A stretch of DNA of 64,000 nt from Flavihumibacter petaseus NBRC 106054 (GCF_000974785.1 NZ_BBWV01000001.1:1922001-1986000), one strand, 5' to 3'. Shown: positions 20,214-30,345, counted from the stretch's first letter. The notes: generated by a model not told the origin, from the letters alone. Program-made: numbers and translations.

Positions 20214-21218
20214 ATGAGAAAATCTGCATGGATGACTGCCCTGGCGCTGGTAGTGCTGGGACTGGCAAAGGAGGTGAAGGCGCAGGATCCGCACTACACC
20301 CAGTATTATGTGTATCCCTCGTGGCTGAACCCTTCACTCACCGGTGTTTTTAACGGTGATTACCGGGTGGCAGGAATATACCGCAACCAGTGGGGGAATA
20401 TCACGACACCATTTTCGACCCCGGGTGTTTCGGTGGATGTCAATACCGGAAAGAATGCAAGTTTTGGTATCAGCGCATTGCGGCAGAAGGCAGGCAATGG
20501 CGGTTACTATTATACTACCGCTTATGCGAGCATGTCATACAGCGGGGTTCGTTTCGGAGCAGATGGAAATCATCACCTGAACATGGGTTTTCAGCTGGGA
20601 ATGATCCAGCGCGGATTCGATATGTCAAAGATGACATTTGGTGATCAGTGGAATCCGGTGACTGGTTATAATCCCTCGCAGGTAACATCGGAATCGCTTA
20701 CGCGTACCAAGTCCACCAGTTTTGATGCCGGTGTAGGAATCCTCTATTTTGATGCAACACCCGGAAAGAAGGCTAATATATTCGCTGGCGTATCTGCTGC
20801 GCATATCAACAGGCCCACAGATCAGTTCTCCACAGACGGGGATGCCAAACTCCCCGTGCGGTATAATTTTCATGCAGGCGTGCGCCTGATGCTGAACGAA
20901 GTATTCAGCCTGACACCCAATGCATTGTACATGCGGCAGGGGTCTGCAGAAGAAAAGATGATCGGTGCTTATGGCCAGTTGAAAGTAAACGAGGAAACTG
21001 ATTTCCTGCTTGGTGTAAACTACAGGATCCAGGATGCTGTGTCTCCCTTCGTTGGGGTCTATTTTAAGAACATGACACTGGGATGCAGTTATGATGTAAA
21101 TACTTCAGATCTCAGTAAGATGGCCAGGGGATCCAACAGCTTTGAGATCTCACTCACTTTTATCGGCCGTAAAAAGACAGCCACACCGGAAACAGAATTC
21201 ATCTGCCCAAGATTATAA
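20214..21218 (+). CDS. PorP/SprF family outer-membrane protein (first copy)
   Basis: This 334-residue protein starts with a signal peptide (MRKSAWMTALALVVLGLAKE) and the hallmark DPHYTQYYVYPSWLNPSLTG, then a beta-barrel to the C-terminus (ISLTFIGRKK). It belongs to the PorP/SprF family (TIGR03519). SprF is required for export of the adhesin SprB in Flavobacterium, and such genes usually sit beside genes for CHU_C-type cargo, as here. The ATG at 20214 is chosen because it opens the signal peptide; the same frame extends upstream to 20082 inside the adhesin gene, which is an artefact. It probably helps export or anchor one or more of the three upstream adhesins. Confidence 0.92.
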   Translation: MRKSAWMTALALVVLGLAKEVKAQDPHYTQYYVYPSWLNPSLTGVFNGDYRVAGIYRNQWGNITTPFSTPGVSVDVNTGKNASFGISALRQKAGNGGYYYTTAYASMSYSGVRFGADGNHHLNMGFQLGMIQRGFDMSKMTFGDQWNPVTGYNPSQVTSESLTRTKSTSFDAGVGILYFDATPGKKANIFAGVSAAHINRPTDQFSTDGDAKLPVRYNFHAGVRLMLNEVFSLTPNALYMRQGSAEEKMIGAYGQLKVNEETDFLLGVNYRIQDAVSPFVGVYFKNMTLGCSYDVNTSDLSKMARGSNSFEISLTFIGRKKTATPETEFICPRL

Positions 21219-21226
21219 CCCACCAC

Positions 21227-23206
21227 ATGAAAAAGATCTTGCTATCCGCCGCGCTGATGGCGGCATTCCATCTCTCCCACGCACAGGTCAGCTTTGACTA
21301 TCTGCGTGCTGCCGATGCTTATTACCGGAAGGGAGATTACGCATCTGCTGCTGAATATTATGAGAAATATCTGCAGGGTAACGGAAAAGGAAAAAAGACG
21401 CAATACGATCCCTATTCGGTGCAGTCGTTGAGTAAAAATCAACAACTGCAGCTTTCAAGCCGTCAGCAGTCTGTTTACCGGCTGGCGGAAGCTTATCGCC
21501 TGCTGCACTATCCTGCAAAAGCAGCACCTTATTATGAACAGGCGATCACATTTGACCCGGCAGCTTACCCGCTGGCTGGCTTTCATTATGCGAATACATT
21601 GAAAGCGCTCAGCCAGTTTGATGCAGCAGAAAAGCAATACCAGGCCTTTCTCGACAGCTACAAAAAAGATGACGGGTACACACGTGCTGCAAAAAGGGAG
21701 CTACAGAATATTGTTTTCCTGAAAGAACAACTGCGGCGTAAGGATACGGTGCTGTATACACTCGACAAAGCGAATTTCAATGCGCCCGGAGCGAGTTATG
21801 CTCCTGTCTGGATCAATGATCAGACGCTTTGGTTTACTTCTACCCGCAAAGAAGAGGCTGCTGCAAAAGACGGCCATACCAATCGGGTATACCAGGCTGC
21901 ATTCCAGAACAATACCGCAAGCGGTGTCAGCAGGGTTGACCTGCCCCAGGGAAAGGGTATTGAACAGGGTGCCGTCAGCATTACTCCTGATGGTCAAACG
22001 ATCTTCCTCACCCGCTGGAGTGATAACGGCAATAAGAAAGCCGCAGGTATTTTCAGCAGCCGTAAGGAAGGAAGTGGCTGGTCGGAACCCGTTTCAATTG
22101 GCGATCAGATCAATACCCCGGGTGGCAACAGCCAGCAGCCGGTGGTAACACCTGATGGCCGTTTCCTGATCTACTCAAGCGACCGCTCCGGTGGCCAGGG
22201 AGGTTTCGATCTTTGGTATACTCCACTTGATAAGGGCAAAACTGGTACGCCGGTCAATATGGGTTCCGTGATCAACACTGCCGGTGATGAACAGGCGCCT
22301 TATTTCCATGCCGCCTCAAATACACTGGTCTTTGCAAGCAATGGTCGTGTAGGCCTGGGCGGATTCGATCTTTACACCAGCCAGGGCGGTTTTGAACAAT
22401 GGAATGAACCGAAGAACCTCGGCTATCCTGTGAACTCAGTAAAAGATGATATGTATTTCGCAAGCAGGGGGGATGCTAAAAATATGCTGGCGGATGTGTT
22501 GTTGAGTTCCGATCGTGCTTCTGAATGCTGTTTTGATCTTTTTGTGCTGCATAAAAAATTGCCGCTGAAAAATATCCGTGGCCAGGTTCGTGATTGCGGT
22601 GATCAGCGTCCGCTTGGTGGAGTGGCACTGGCAGTTGTGGGTGCTGACAACAAAACCATAGTTACCCATCGTACAGATGGAGAAGGTCGATATAGTTTTG
22701 AACTGGAGGAATGGCAGGCGCTCACCCTGCAATCCAGCATTGCCGGTTATCAGGCAGGAAGCCTGCAATTCGGTAAAGGACTGCCGGAAGACCAGCTTGA
22801 TCTGGACAATCCTGTACTCTGCCTGAACAGGATCCCGGATGTAGGCGGCAAGACGGTAGTCAACAACATGTATTATGAATTGAACAAGGCAAATATCCTT
22901 GATGAGTCCAGGCCAGCTCTGGACGACCTCGCTCGCACACTTGCCGATAGTCCAAACCTCGTGGTGGAAATCAGCGGTCATACCGACAATACTGGATCAC
23001 CAGTATACAACCAGCAACTTTCCGAGCGCAGGGCCCGCAACGTGAAAGCATACCTCGTTTCCAAAGGCATTGATTCATCGAGAATCAGTACCGTGGGTTA
23101 CGGTGATACACAGCCGGTTGAACCGAATGTTAATGCGGATGGCAGCGACAATGCGGAAGGCCGCCAGAAGAACAGGCGTACTGAAATGAAAGTGCTTAAA
23201 AAATAA
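21227..23206 (+). CDS. PorE-like protein: TPR, PD40 propeller, regulatory fold and OmpA domain
   Basis: This 659-residue exported protein has a signal peptide (1-19). TPR-like helices cover about 22-165 (AADAYYRKGDYASAAEYYEKYL and further pairs). A WD40-like PD40 propeller covers about 175-420, with blades such as PDGRFLIYSSDRSGGQGGFDLW. A carboxypeptidase-regulatory-like fold covers about 445-530. An OmpA C-terminal peptidoglycan-binding domain covers about 545-659 (ISGHTDNTGS, LSERRARNV). The same four-part order is known from PorE of Porphyromonas gingivalis, a T9SS component that tethers the machinery to peptidoglycan. It lies between two PorP/SprF genes, 8 and 3 bases from them, so it is probably a dedicated anchor for the adhesin export partners. 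Whether it replaces or supplements the core PorE cannot be seen here. Confidence 0.88.
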   Translation: MKKILLSAALMAAFHLSHAQVSFDYLRAADAYYRKGDYASAAEYYEKYLQGNGKGKKTQYDPYSVQSLSKNQQLQLSSRQQSVYRLAEAYRLLHYPAKAAPYYEQAITFDPAAYPLAGFHYANTLKALSQFDAAEKQYQAFLDSYKKDDGYTRAAKRELQNIVFLKEQLRRKDTVLYTLDKANFNAPGASYAPVWINDQTLWFTSTRKEEAAAKDGHTNRVYQAAFQNNTASGVSRVDLPQGKGIEQGAVSITPDGQTIFLTRWSDNGNKKAAGIFSSRKEGSGWSEPVSIGDQINTPGGNSQQPVVTPDGRFLIYSSDRSGGQGGFDLWYTPLDKGKTGTPVNMGSVINTAGDEQAPYFHAASNTLVFASNGRVGLGGFDLYTSQGGFEQWNEPKNLGYPVNSVKDDMYFASRGDAKNMLADVLLSSDRASECCFDLFVLHKKLPLKNIRGQVRDCGDQRPLGGVALAVVGADNKTIVTHRTDGEGRYSFELEEWQALTLQSSIAGYQAGSLQFGKGLPEDQLDLDNPVLCLNRIPDVGGKTVVNNMYYELNKANILDESRPALDDLARTLADSPNLVVEISGHTDNTGSPVYNQQLSERRARNVKAYLVSKGIDSSRISTVGYGDTQPVEPNVNADGSDNAEGRQKNRRTEMKVLKK

Positions 23207-23209
23207 ATT

Positions 23210-24229
23210 ATGCGTAAACAGGTTTTTTGTCTGTTATGTGTAGCGATGGTGTTGTGTGCGAGCGGGCAGCAAAAACCTCACTATACCCAGTATCTGCTGA
23301 ATCAGTATATAATCAATCCTGCACTGACCGGTATTGAAAACTATATTGATCTGAAGATGAGCCATCGTCAGCAGTGGGCAGGCCTTCAGGATGCACCGGT
23401 CACTACTTACCTGACGGTACATGGCGCTTTGAATAAAAAAGATTACCGAACAACAGCGACATCCTTTGATGTGCCGGGTGAAAACCCGAGGGGCAACAGC
23501 TACTGGGAATCCTACCAGGCTGCTGCCCCGCATCACGGGATCGGGCTGCAGGTGATCAATGACAAGACTGGTCCGATCAACCGGTTCAATGCGAACATTA
23601 CCTATGCCTATCACCTTGGCCTGACCCCCAAGACCAGTCTGGCCATGGGTTTCGGCGCCGGGATCTTCAATGTGTCTCTGGATGCTTCCAAGCTGGATTT
23701 CGGCAACACCCAGGTGGACCCTGCAGTATATGGAAATGGTAATATCAATTCCATAAAACCCGATTTCAATGCGGGCATTTACATGTACAGTGCAACCTAT
23801 TTCGTGGGCCTTTCTGCCCAGCAGATCATTCCACAGACCATTGATTTTTCAGATAATGTAGTAGCGCCTGTAGACGGTAAAACCGTGCCGCATCTTTTTG
23901 CGACTGCCGGTTATCGATTCGGACTGGGTGACGATTTCAACCTGATTCCATCCGTGATGGTCAAATACGTGAAACCTGCGCCGGTACAGGTTGATCTGAA
24001 TGCGAAGCTGCAGTATCGCGATCTGCTTTGGCTCGGCACCGGCTACCGGCTGGATGACGGCTTCAATGCGATGGTCGGCATGCATCTTTTCAACACCTTC
24101 AACTTCGGTTATTCTTACGATTATACCATTACGAGGATGAACCTGGTAAGCAAGGGAACCCATGAAATCGTAATTGGTTTTATGCTGGGAAACAAGTATG
24201 ATGATTCCTGTCCTAAAAATATCTGGTGA
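23210..24229 (+). CDS. PorP/SprF family outer-membrane protein (second copy)
   Basis: This 339-residue protein has a signal peptide (1-19) and the PorP/SprF N-terminal signature QKPHYTQYLLNQYIINPALTG, then a beta-barrel rich in alternating hydrophobic strands to the C-terminus. It differs clearly from the first copy, including a longer loop after residue 75 (SFDVPGENPRGNSYWESYQ), which suggests a different cargo. It starts three bases after the PorE-like gene, so the PorP, PorE-like, PorP trio is almost certainly co-transcribed. Sixty bases separate it from susC and no hairpin is visible in that gap. Confidence 0.92.
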   Translation: MRKQVFCLLCVAMVLCASGQQKPHYTQYLLNQYIINPALTGIENYIDLKMSHRQQWAGLQDAPVTTYLTVHGALNKKDYRTTATSFDVPGENPRGNSYWESYQAAAPHHGIGLQVINDKTGPINRFNANITYAYHLGLTPKTSLAMGFGAGIFNVSLDASKLDFGNTQVDPAVYGNGNINSIKPDFNAGIYMYSATYFVGLSAQQIIPQTIDFSDNVVAPVDGKTVPHLFATAGYRFGLGDDFNLIPSVMVKYVKPAPVQVDLNAKLQYRDLLWLGTGYRLDDGFNAMVGMHLFNTFNFGYSYDYTITRMNLVSKGTHEIVIGFMLGNKYDDSCPKNIW

Positions 24230-24289
24230 ATAGTTCACCCGTTTTCATCTGATCGATGTCTTTTAATTGAATCCTAAACGAACTGATTT

Positions 24290-27200
24290 ATGAGCGGATC
24301 AAGGCTAAAGAAGCTTTGGAATGGTTTGGCTGTAGCATTACTGATTGTAGCGGACTTGTCAATCTCCTATCCTCTGTTTGCCAATCAAGAAAACACAGTT
24401 TCACTGCGCGTCCAGAATGCTCCATTGCATAGCGTTTTCACAGAAATACGCAAGCAGACGGGGTTGATCGTTTTTTACAATAACCAGGTATTGAACGATA
24501 AAGATCGTGTGAGCGTAAACGTTGTGAATGAAAGAATTGAAAAGGTGATGCATCAGTTGTTGCGGGGCAAATCCGTTTCATTCCGAATCGACAATGAATA
24601 CATTATTATTTCCAGGCAGGAAGCGGAGAAACCAGCTGAAAAAACTTTGGTTGCGGATACGATACCTGGCCGTACCGTGGTGGGTAAAGTGGTGTCCAAA
24701 GAAGATGGAAGTCCGCTGCTTAATGTAACTGTCATGATTCCATCTAGCGGCAGGGGGACAGCCACCGACGCTAAAGGTCAGTTTCGCCTGGTTGCCGAAC
24801 CCGGCGATTCGATCCGCTTTTCATATGTGGGCCGTTCTCCGGTTACCGTGCTGTACAGCGGGCAACCGATGATGTCTATTCTCATGGAATCCGGAAGTGA
24901 AAACATGCTGAATGATGTAGTGGTTACAGGCTTTCAAAATATTGATAAAAAAAAGTTTTCGGGTGCTGCCACCCGTATAAAGGCAGATGATGCGAAACTA
25001 AATGGCGTTGTGGATGTTAGCCGTATGCTGGAAGGAAGGGCGGCCGGTGTCTCTGTACAGAACGTGTCAGGCACCTTTGGTACGGCACCTAAAGTGCGGG
25101 TGCGGGGCGCCACCTCCATCAACGGCGACAATAAACCGCTTTGGGTGGTGGATGGCGTTGTGCTGGAAGATATCGTCAACATCTCCAATGACCAGCTGAC
25201 CAGTGGTGATCCTACAACCTTGCTGGGGTCTGCTGTTGCCGGTCTGAATGCCAATGATATTGAAAGCTTTGAAATTCTGAAAGATGCTGCTGCAACAGCG
25301 CTCTACGGTGCCAGGGCAATGAACGGCGTGGTGGTAATCACGACCAAGCGTGGAAAGGCCGGTAAACCTGTAATCACCTACACCGGTAATTTCAGCACCT
25401 ACCTTAAGCCACAGTATGCTGATTACAACATCATGAATTCCGGCAAGCAGATGTCTGTTCTTGCTGAACTGGAAAGGAAAGGGTTGCTTACCTCAGATAT
25501 ACTTTCACGCGGTGACGTTGGTGTGTACGGAAAGTATTTCGACCTGTTGAATGATTACAGTGAATCCGGCTTCCCGGTTGAAAATACGCCGGAGGCCAAA
25601 CAGGAATTTTTGCTGCGCTATGCAAAAGCTAATACCAACTGGTATGACCTGCTCTTTCAGAACAATTTCATGCAGGAACATTCGGTCAGTGTTTCTACCG
25701 GAACTGATAAATCACAGTCCTATTTCTCCACCAGTTATTATGGTGACAACGGTTGGACCATCGCGGATAAGGTTAGCCGGTATACCCTGAACTTCAGGAA
25801 CAACTATAAATTTTCCGATAAAGTTTCAACGGGATTTTCAACGCTGGCCAGCATGCGCCGTCAAAAGGCCCCTGGCTCACTTTCCCGGAACAGCAATCCT
25901 GTCGAAGGCCAGTATGACCGTGAATTCGACATCAATCCCTTTAGCTATGCGCTTAATACGAGCCGTACGCTGACCGCCTATGACGAACACGGAAACCTGG
26001 AATATTTCCGCCGGAACTTTGCACCTTTTAATATTATCAACGAACTGGAGAACAATTATATTGACCTCAATATTCTTGATGCAAGGCTGCAGGGCGACCT
26101 GAGTTGGAAGATCAACAGAAACCTGCGTTATGAATTTGTTGGCGCCCTTCGTTTTGTCAAGTCCTCCCGGGAACACCAGATTACAGAGAAGTCGAATATG
26201 GCGAATGCCTACCGGGCCAATGAAAATGCAACCATCGCCCAGAACAACAAATTCCTCTACAGGGATCCGGAGAATCCTAATGCAGAGCCCCAGGTAGTGT
26301 TGCCTTATGGCGGTTTCTATAACCGAACCGAAGACCAGATGTTCAACTACGATATCCGGAATAACCTGAATTTCAACAAGACTTTTAACGAAGTACACAA
26401 TATTAATGTACTCGTAGGGCATCAGGTGAAGTACACTGACAGACAGAATGCCTCCAACACGGGATACGGCTATCAATATGGTAATGGCGGAAATCCCTTC
26501 ATTGATTACCGGATACTGAAGCAGACCATTGAGAGCAATTTCCCCTATTACAGCATGATGAAGGATTATGATCGTTTCGGTGCATTTTATGCAGACGCTC
26601 ATTACACCTTCAACAACAAGTACAATATCGGTGGAACGGTGCGTTATGAGGGATCCAACAAACTGGGAGAATCTGAGAGTGCCCGTTGGTTGCCCACCTG
26701 GAGTGTTTCCGGCTCATGGAATGTGGACCAGGAGAAATTCATGCGGAATGCAGACTGGCTGGATTACCTGACTGTTAGAGGCAGTTATGGATTGACAGCG
26801 AGTATGGGACCAGCTACCAACTCTGGTGTTGTGTTGCAGAATGCCAATACCAACCGGACCCATCTTAATGAAAGAGAATCTGTAATCAAACTCATGAACT
26901 TGCAGAATGATGATCTTACCTGGGAAAAGTTGTATGCGGGTAATATCGGATTTGATGCAGGATTCCTGAAACGCCGCCTGACGCTGACGCTGGACCTATA
27001 CGACAGGAAGAGCTTTGACCTGATCAGCATCATCAAGACCTCCGGTATCGGTGGGGAAATGTATAAGGCGGCCAACTACGCCGATATGAGCTCTAAAGGA
27101 CTCGAAGTAATGATAGGCGGGGAAATCATCAGGAAGAAGGACTGGGGCTGGCGTGCGAACTTCACCATGGGATATAATACCAATAAGATCACTACAGCCA

Positions 27201-27922
27201 AAAACATTCCCACCATCTTTGACCTGGTTGGAGCTGAAGGCGGTAATAAGGAAGGTTACCCTGTTCGCAGCCTGTTTTCCATTCAATATAAGGGCCTTGA
27301 TCCGAACAGTGGATACCCGCTGTTTCTGAACGAAAAAGGTGAGATCAGTCCCAGTGTTTACCTGCAGGATGACTCGACGCAGTTCCTGAAATATGAGGGG
27401 CCTGTGGATCCTCCCTATACCGGGGGCCTTAACAATACTTTCCGGTACAAAAACCTTTCGCTCAACATCTTCCTTACCTACCAGTTTGGCAACAGGATCA
27501 GGCTGTACCCTGCGTTTCGTACGGCTTATACTGATTTCGATGCCATGCCCAATGAGTTTTTTGACCGCTGGGTGCAGAAGGGTGAGGAGGCGCAAACTAG
27601 TGTGCCATCCATCGTGGATGCCTTTGAGCAATTGCTGATCTCAGGTGCTTATCCATACAACAACTACAATTATTCAGATGCGCGTACGGCCAGTGGAGCA
27701 TTTGTGCGGCTGAAGTCTGTATCGCTTTCTTATTTGTTGCCCAACCGGCTGATGGGACGTACAGGGATCAACAATGTATCATTTGCCCTGTCGGCAAATA
27801 ATCTCTGGCTGATCTATGCAGACAAGAAGCTGAACGGACAGGACCCCGAGTTCTTCAATACGGGTGGCGTTGCACAGCCTATCCAGCGGCAGATCACATT
27901 TTCCGTAAAAATGGCGCTCTAA
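24290..27922 (+). CDS. SusC/RagA TonB-dependent transporter with STN signalling domain
   Basis: This 1210-residue outer-membrane transporter has a signal sequence (about 1-32) and an STN domain (about 38-102, with the core APLHSVFTEIRKQTGLIVFYN). A carboxypeptidase-regulatory-like domain follows (about 128-210), then a TonB plug (about 212-345, with the SusC motif LKDAAATALYGARAMNGVVVI) and a beta-barrel to residue 1210. STN domains talk to FecR-type anti-sigma factors, and the only FecI/FecR pair in the window lies 19 kb upstream. SusD follows after ten bases. The substrate is not evident. With a peptidase and lipoproteins downstream, an oligopeptide or protein-derived ligand is as likely as a glycan. 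Confidence 0.94.
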   Translation: MSGSRLKKLWNGLAVALLIVADLSISYPLFANQENTVSLRVQNAPLHSVFTEIRKQTGLIVFYNNQVLNDKDRVSVNVVNERIEKVMHQLLRGKSVSFRIDNEYIIISRQEAEKPAEKTLVADTIPGRTVVGKVVSKEDGSPLLNVTVMIPSSGRGTATDAKGQFRLVAEPGDSIRFSYVGRSPVTVLYSGQPMMSILMESGSENMLNDVVVTGFQNIDKKKFSGAATRIKADDAKLNGVVDVSRMLEGRAAGVSVQNVSGTFGTAPKVRVRGATSINGDNKPLWVVDGVVLEDIVNISNDQLTSGDPTTLLGSAVAGLNANDIESFEILKDAAATALYGARAMNGVVVITTKRGKAGKPVITYTGNFSTYLKPQYADYNIMNSGKQMSVLAELERKGLLTSDILSRGDVGVYGKYFDLLNDYSESGFPVENTPEAKQEFLLRYAKANTNWYDLLFQNNFMQEHSVSVSTGTDKSQSYFSTSYYGDNGWTIADKVSRYTLNFRNNYKFSDKVSTGFSTLASMRRQKAPGSLSRNSNPVEGQYDREFDINPFSYALNTSRTLTAYDEHGNLEYFRRNFAPFNIINELENNYIDLNILDARLQGDLSWKINRNLRYEFVGALRFVKSSREHQITEKSNMANAYRANENATIAQNNKFLYRDPENPNAEPQVVLPYGGFYNRTEDQMFNYDIRNNLNFNKTFNEVHNINVLVGHQVKYTDRQNASNTGYGYQYGNGGNPFIDYRILKQTIESNFPYYSMMKDYDRFGAFYADAHYTFNNKYNIGGTVRYEGSNKLGESESARWLPTWSVSGSWNVDQEKFMRNADWLDYLTVRGSYGLTASMGPATNSGVVLQNANTNRTHLNERESVIKLMNLQNDDLTWEKLYAGNIGFDAGFLKRRLTLTLDLYDRKSFDLISIIKTSGIGGEMYKAANYADMSSKGLEVMIGGEIIRKKDWGWRANFTMGYNTNKITTAKNIPTIFDLVGAEGGNKEGYPVRSLFSIQYKGLDPNSGYPLFLNEKGEISPSVYLQDDSTQFLKYEGPVDPPYTGGLNNTFRYKNLSLNIFLTYQFGNRIRLYPAFRTAYTDFDAMPNEFFDRWVQKGEEAQTSVPSIVDAFEQLLISGAYPYNNYNYSDARTASGAFVRLKSVSLSYLLPNRLMGRTGINNVSFALSANNLWLIYADKKLNGQDPEFFNTGGVAQPIQRQITFSVKMAL

Positions 27923-27932
27923 ACTAACTATA

Positions 27933-29402
27933 ATGAACAGACGTATATTATTCCTGCTCCTCGTAACAGTCATGATGGCTGCCGGTGGGTGTAAAAAATT
28001 CCTGGATCAGGCTCCGGACAGCACGAGGACGCAGCTTGACTCGCCGGAGAAGGTGGCGCAATTACTTGGTACGGCATATCCGCAGTCGAATTATATCACT
28101 TTTGCAGAAGCGATGAGTGATAACGTAGCGGACAAGGGACCCGACAAAGGCATCCTGACGCTGGTAAACCGGGATCCTTTTTATTTTGAAGATGTAAAAG
28201 ACAACCAGCAGGATTCCCCCGAAGCTTACTGGGCGGCCTGTTACACGGCTATAGCCGCGGCTAACCAGGCATTGGAAGCCTGTGAGAAGGCAACAAATCC
28301 GGAAGCGTATGCTGCACAACGTGGTGAGGCGCTGGTGGCCCGTGCCTATTCCCATTTTATGCTGGTTAATTTCTTTTCGAAATTCTATGATTCCACCACG
28401 GCGGCGACTGATCCCGGCATTCCGTATGTGACTGTTCCTGAAACCGTGGTATTTAAACCCTATGATCGTGGTACTGTGAAGCAGGTCTATGACCTGGTGG
28501 AGAAAGATCTTCTGGAAGGAATGACCATGCTGCGTGACGACGAATACGCCGTTCCCAGGTACCATTTTACACAAACCGCGGCCCATGCATTTGCAAGCCG
28601 GTTCTACCTCTACAAAAGAAATTACCAGAAAGTGCTGGAGCACGCGGAGAAATCGATCATGGGCAATACCATCAGTGAATATCTGCGTCCCTGGAATACC
28701 AAATACAGCACGATGACCTACGAGGAGTTGTGGGACCTGTATACCAGTGCGGAGGAGCCTGCCAATCTCCTTCTTGTGGAAACATTATCCGAATATGGAC
28801 GTTCCTGCCCGTTGTTCCGTTATGGAATGGACTATGCCCGTCAGCAGGAGATTTTCAGCTCAGCGCAGCTGACCAATGCAAGTGCCACCTGGGCCTATTC
28901 GATTCTCTACTATGGTGAGCCCAATTACTTCGTTCCGAAGTTCCTGGAGTATTTTGTGAAGACCTCGGTGAATGCCAATATTGGTTATCCCCATATCATG
29001 ATGCCGTTATTTACCGCAGAGGAGGTTCTTTTCAATCGTGCGGAGGCCAATACCTTTTTAGGCAATACCAGCCAGGCCATCAGTGATCTGAATCTTTTTG
29101 CCAGCAAGCGGATCAGGAATTACAGCACAGCCAGTCACACGATCACCACTACCAAGCTTAAAAACTACTACGGTACCAGCGATATAAAATTGGCGACGCT
29201 GGTTGCAATCCTCGATTTCCGCCGTTCGGAATATGTTCAGGAAGGGATGCGGTGGTTCGATATCCTGCGTTATAAACTTCCTGTAGAGCACCGGGACCGC
29301 GAAGGTGAGGTCGTCGCTTCACTGGCCTCAGATGACTTACGTAAAGTGTTGCAGATGCCTGAGTCAGTGAAAACCTCAGGTCTTCCTATGAACCCCAGAT
29401 AA
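27933..29402 (+). CDS. SusD/RagB surface lipoprotein
   Basis: This 489-residue lipoprotein has lipobox MMAAGGC at about residues 15-21, followed by KKFLDQAPDSTRTQLDSPEKV, typical of the SusD/RagB N-terminus. TPR-like helices (SHFMLVNFFSKFYD, QVYDLVEKDLLEGM) and the C-terminal region EVLFNRAEANTFLGNTSQAISDLN with FRRSEYVQEGMRWFDILRYK are family hallmarks. It forms the lid of the SusC transporter on the outer membrane. It is ten bases downstream of susC and eleven bases upstream of the peptidase gene, so it is co-transcribed. Confidence 0.93.
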   Translation: MNRRILFLLLVTVMMAAGGCKKFLDQAPDSTRTQLDSPEKVAQLLGTAYPQSNYITFAEAMSDNVADKGPDKGILTLVNRDPFYFEDVKDNQQDSPEAYWAACYTAIAAANQALEACEKATNPEAYAAQRGEALVARAYSHFMLVNFFSKFYDSTTAATDPGIPYVTVPETVVFKPYDRGTVKQVYDLVEKDLLEGMTMLRDDEYAVPRYHFTQTAAHAFASRFYLYKRNYQKVLEHAEKSIMGNTISEYLRPWNTKYSTMTYEELWDLYTSAEEPANLLLVETLSEYGRSCPLFRYGMDYARQQEIFSSAQLTNASATWAYSILYYGEPNYFVPKFLEYFVKTSVNANIGYPHIMMPLFTAEEVLFNRAEANTFLGNTSQAISDLNLFASKRIRNYSTASHTITTTKLKNYYGTSDIKLATLVAILDFRRSEYVQEGMRWFDILRYKLPVEHRDREGEVVASLASDDLRKVLQMPESVKTSGLPMNPR

Positions 29403-29413
29403 TTTAAAAGAGC

Positions 29414-30343
29414 ATGAAAAAGATTTCAGGAATACGCAGATGGTTCCCTGCTTTGACACTGATCATTACGTCACTTGTTTTGTTCAGTTCCTGTGCAAAG
29501 GAAGACGCCGTGACTACCGATGACATTCTCGGCCTTGGTGGCGACACCTGGACGAAAACGGGCCTTGACCAATGGTTATACGATACCCTGGTCGTTCCCT
29601 ATAATATTCAGGTTAAATACAAATGGGATCAGTTTGAATTTGAACTGGATAAAACGCTGGTTCCACCCCGTGAAGATGTGGTCAAACCCGTGATGCAAAG
29701 CATCAAAAAGGTGTGGATGGATACCTATATCAATGCTGCCGGCCTTACTTTTTTTAACACGTACAGCCCCAAGTTCTTTGTGCTGTCAGGAAGCGCCGCA
29801 TATAATGACAACGGAAGCATTACGCTCGGTACTGCCGAGGGTGGCCGAAAAGTGGTCCTGTACAAGCTGAATGACTTCAAAACAATGCAGACACCGGGAT
29901 ATGTACCTGCTGATTCCGCGGTTCTGAAAGAAATGTTCCATGTAATCGAACACGAGTTCACCCATATCCTTCATCAGAATATTATGTATCCCTATGCGTT
30001 CAAACAGATCACACCCGGACTTTACCGCGCCGACTGGACAAACGTGGCGGAAATGGAAGCAAGAATGGATGGTTTTGTGTCGGCTTATGCAATGTCGGGC
30101 TATGATGAAGATTTTGCTGAAATGGTATCACTGATGTTTGTGGAAGGCAGTGATGGATTTGATGCCATTGTGAACAGTATTCCCGATGGAACCAGTATCA
30201 ATGGTACCGACAAGGCAACTGCCCAAGCCAGGCTTCGGAAGAAAGAAGCCATTGTGGCGGATTATTTCAAACAAGCTTATAAAATTGATTTCTACCAGTT
30301 GCAGGCCAGCAAACGTGCAGCGATTGAATCCTTAATTCAGTAA
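29414..30343 (+). CDS. Putative zinc metallopeptidase lipoprotein (Peptidase_Mx1-like)
   Basis: This 309-residue lipoprotein has a lipobox VLFSSC near residue 27. The zinc motif HEFTH is at His180-His184, and the downstream DEDFAEMVSLMFVEG is the usual acidic segment of the SusD-linked zinc peptidase family (Peptidase_Mx1, PF15890). It follows susD by eleven bases and precedes the DUF4302 gene by two. This order is a recurrent one in Bacteroidota. A role in processing a surface substrate before uptake, or maturing neighbouring lipoproteins, is inference. No substrate is known to me. Confidence 0.82.
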   Translation: MKKISGIRRWFPALTLIITSLVLFSSCAKEDAVTTDDILGLGGDTWTKTGLDQWLYDTLVVPYNIQVKYKWDQFEFELDKTLVPPREDVVKPVMQSIKKVWMDTYINAAGLTFFNTYSPKFFVLSGSAAYNDNGSITLGTAEGGRKVVLYKLNDFKTMQTPGYVPADSAVLKEMFHVIEHEFTHILHQNIMYPYAFKQITPGLYRADWTNVAEMEARMDGFVSAYAMSGYDEDFAEMVSLMFVEGSDGFDAIVNSIPDGTSINGTDKATAQARLRKKEAIVADYFKQAYKIDFYQLQASKRAAIESLIQ

Positions 30344-30345
30344 TC

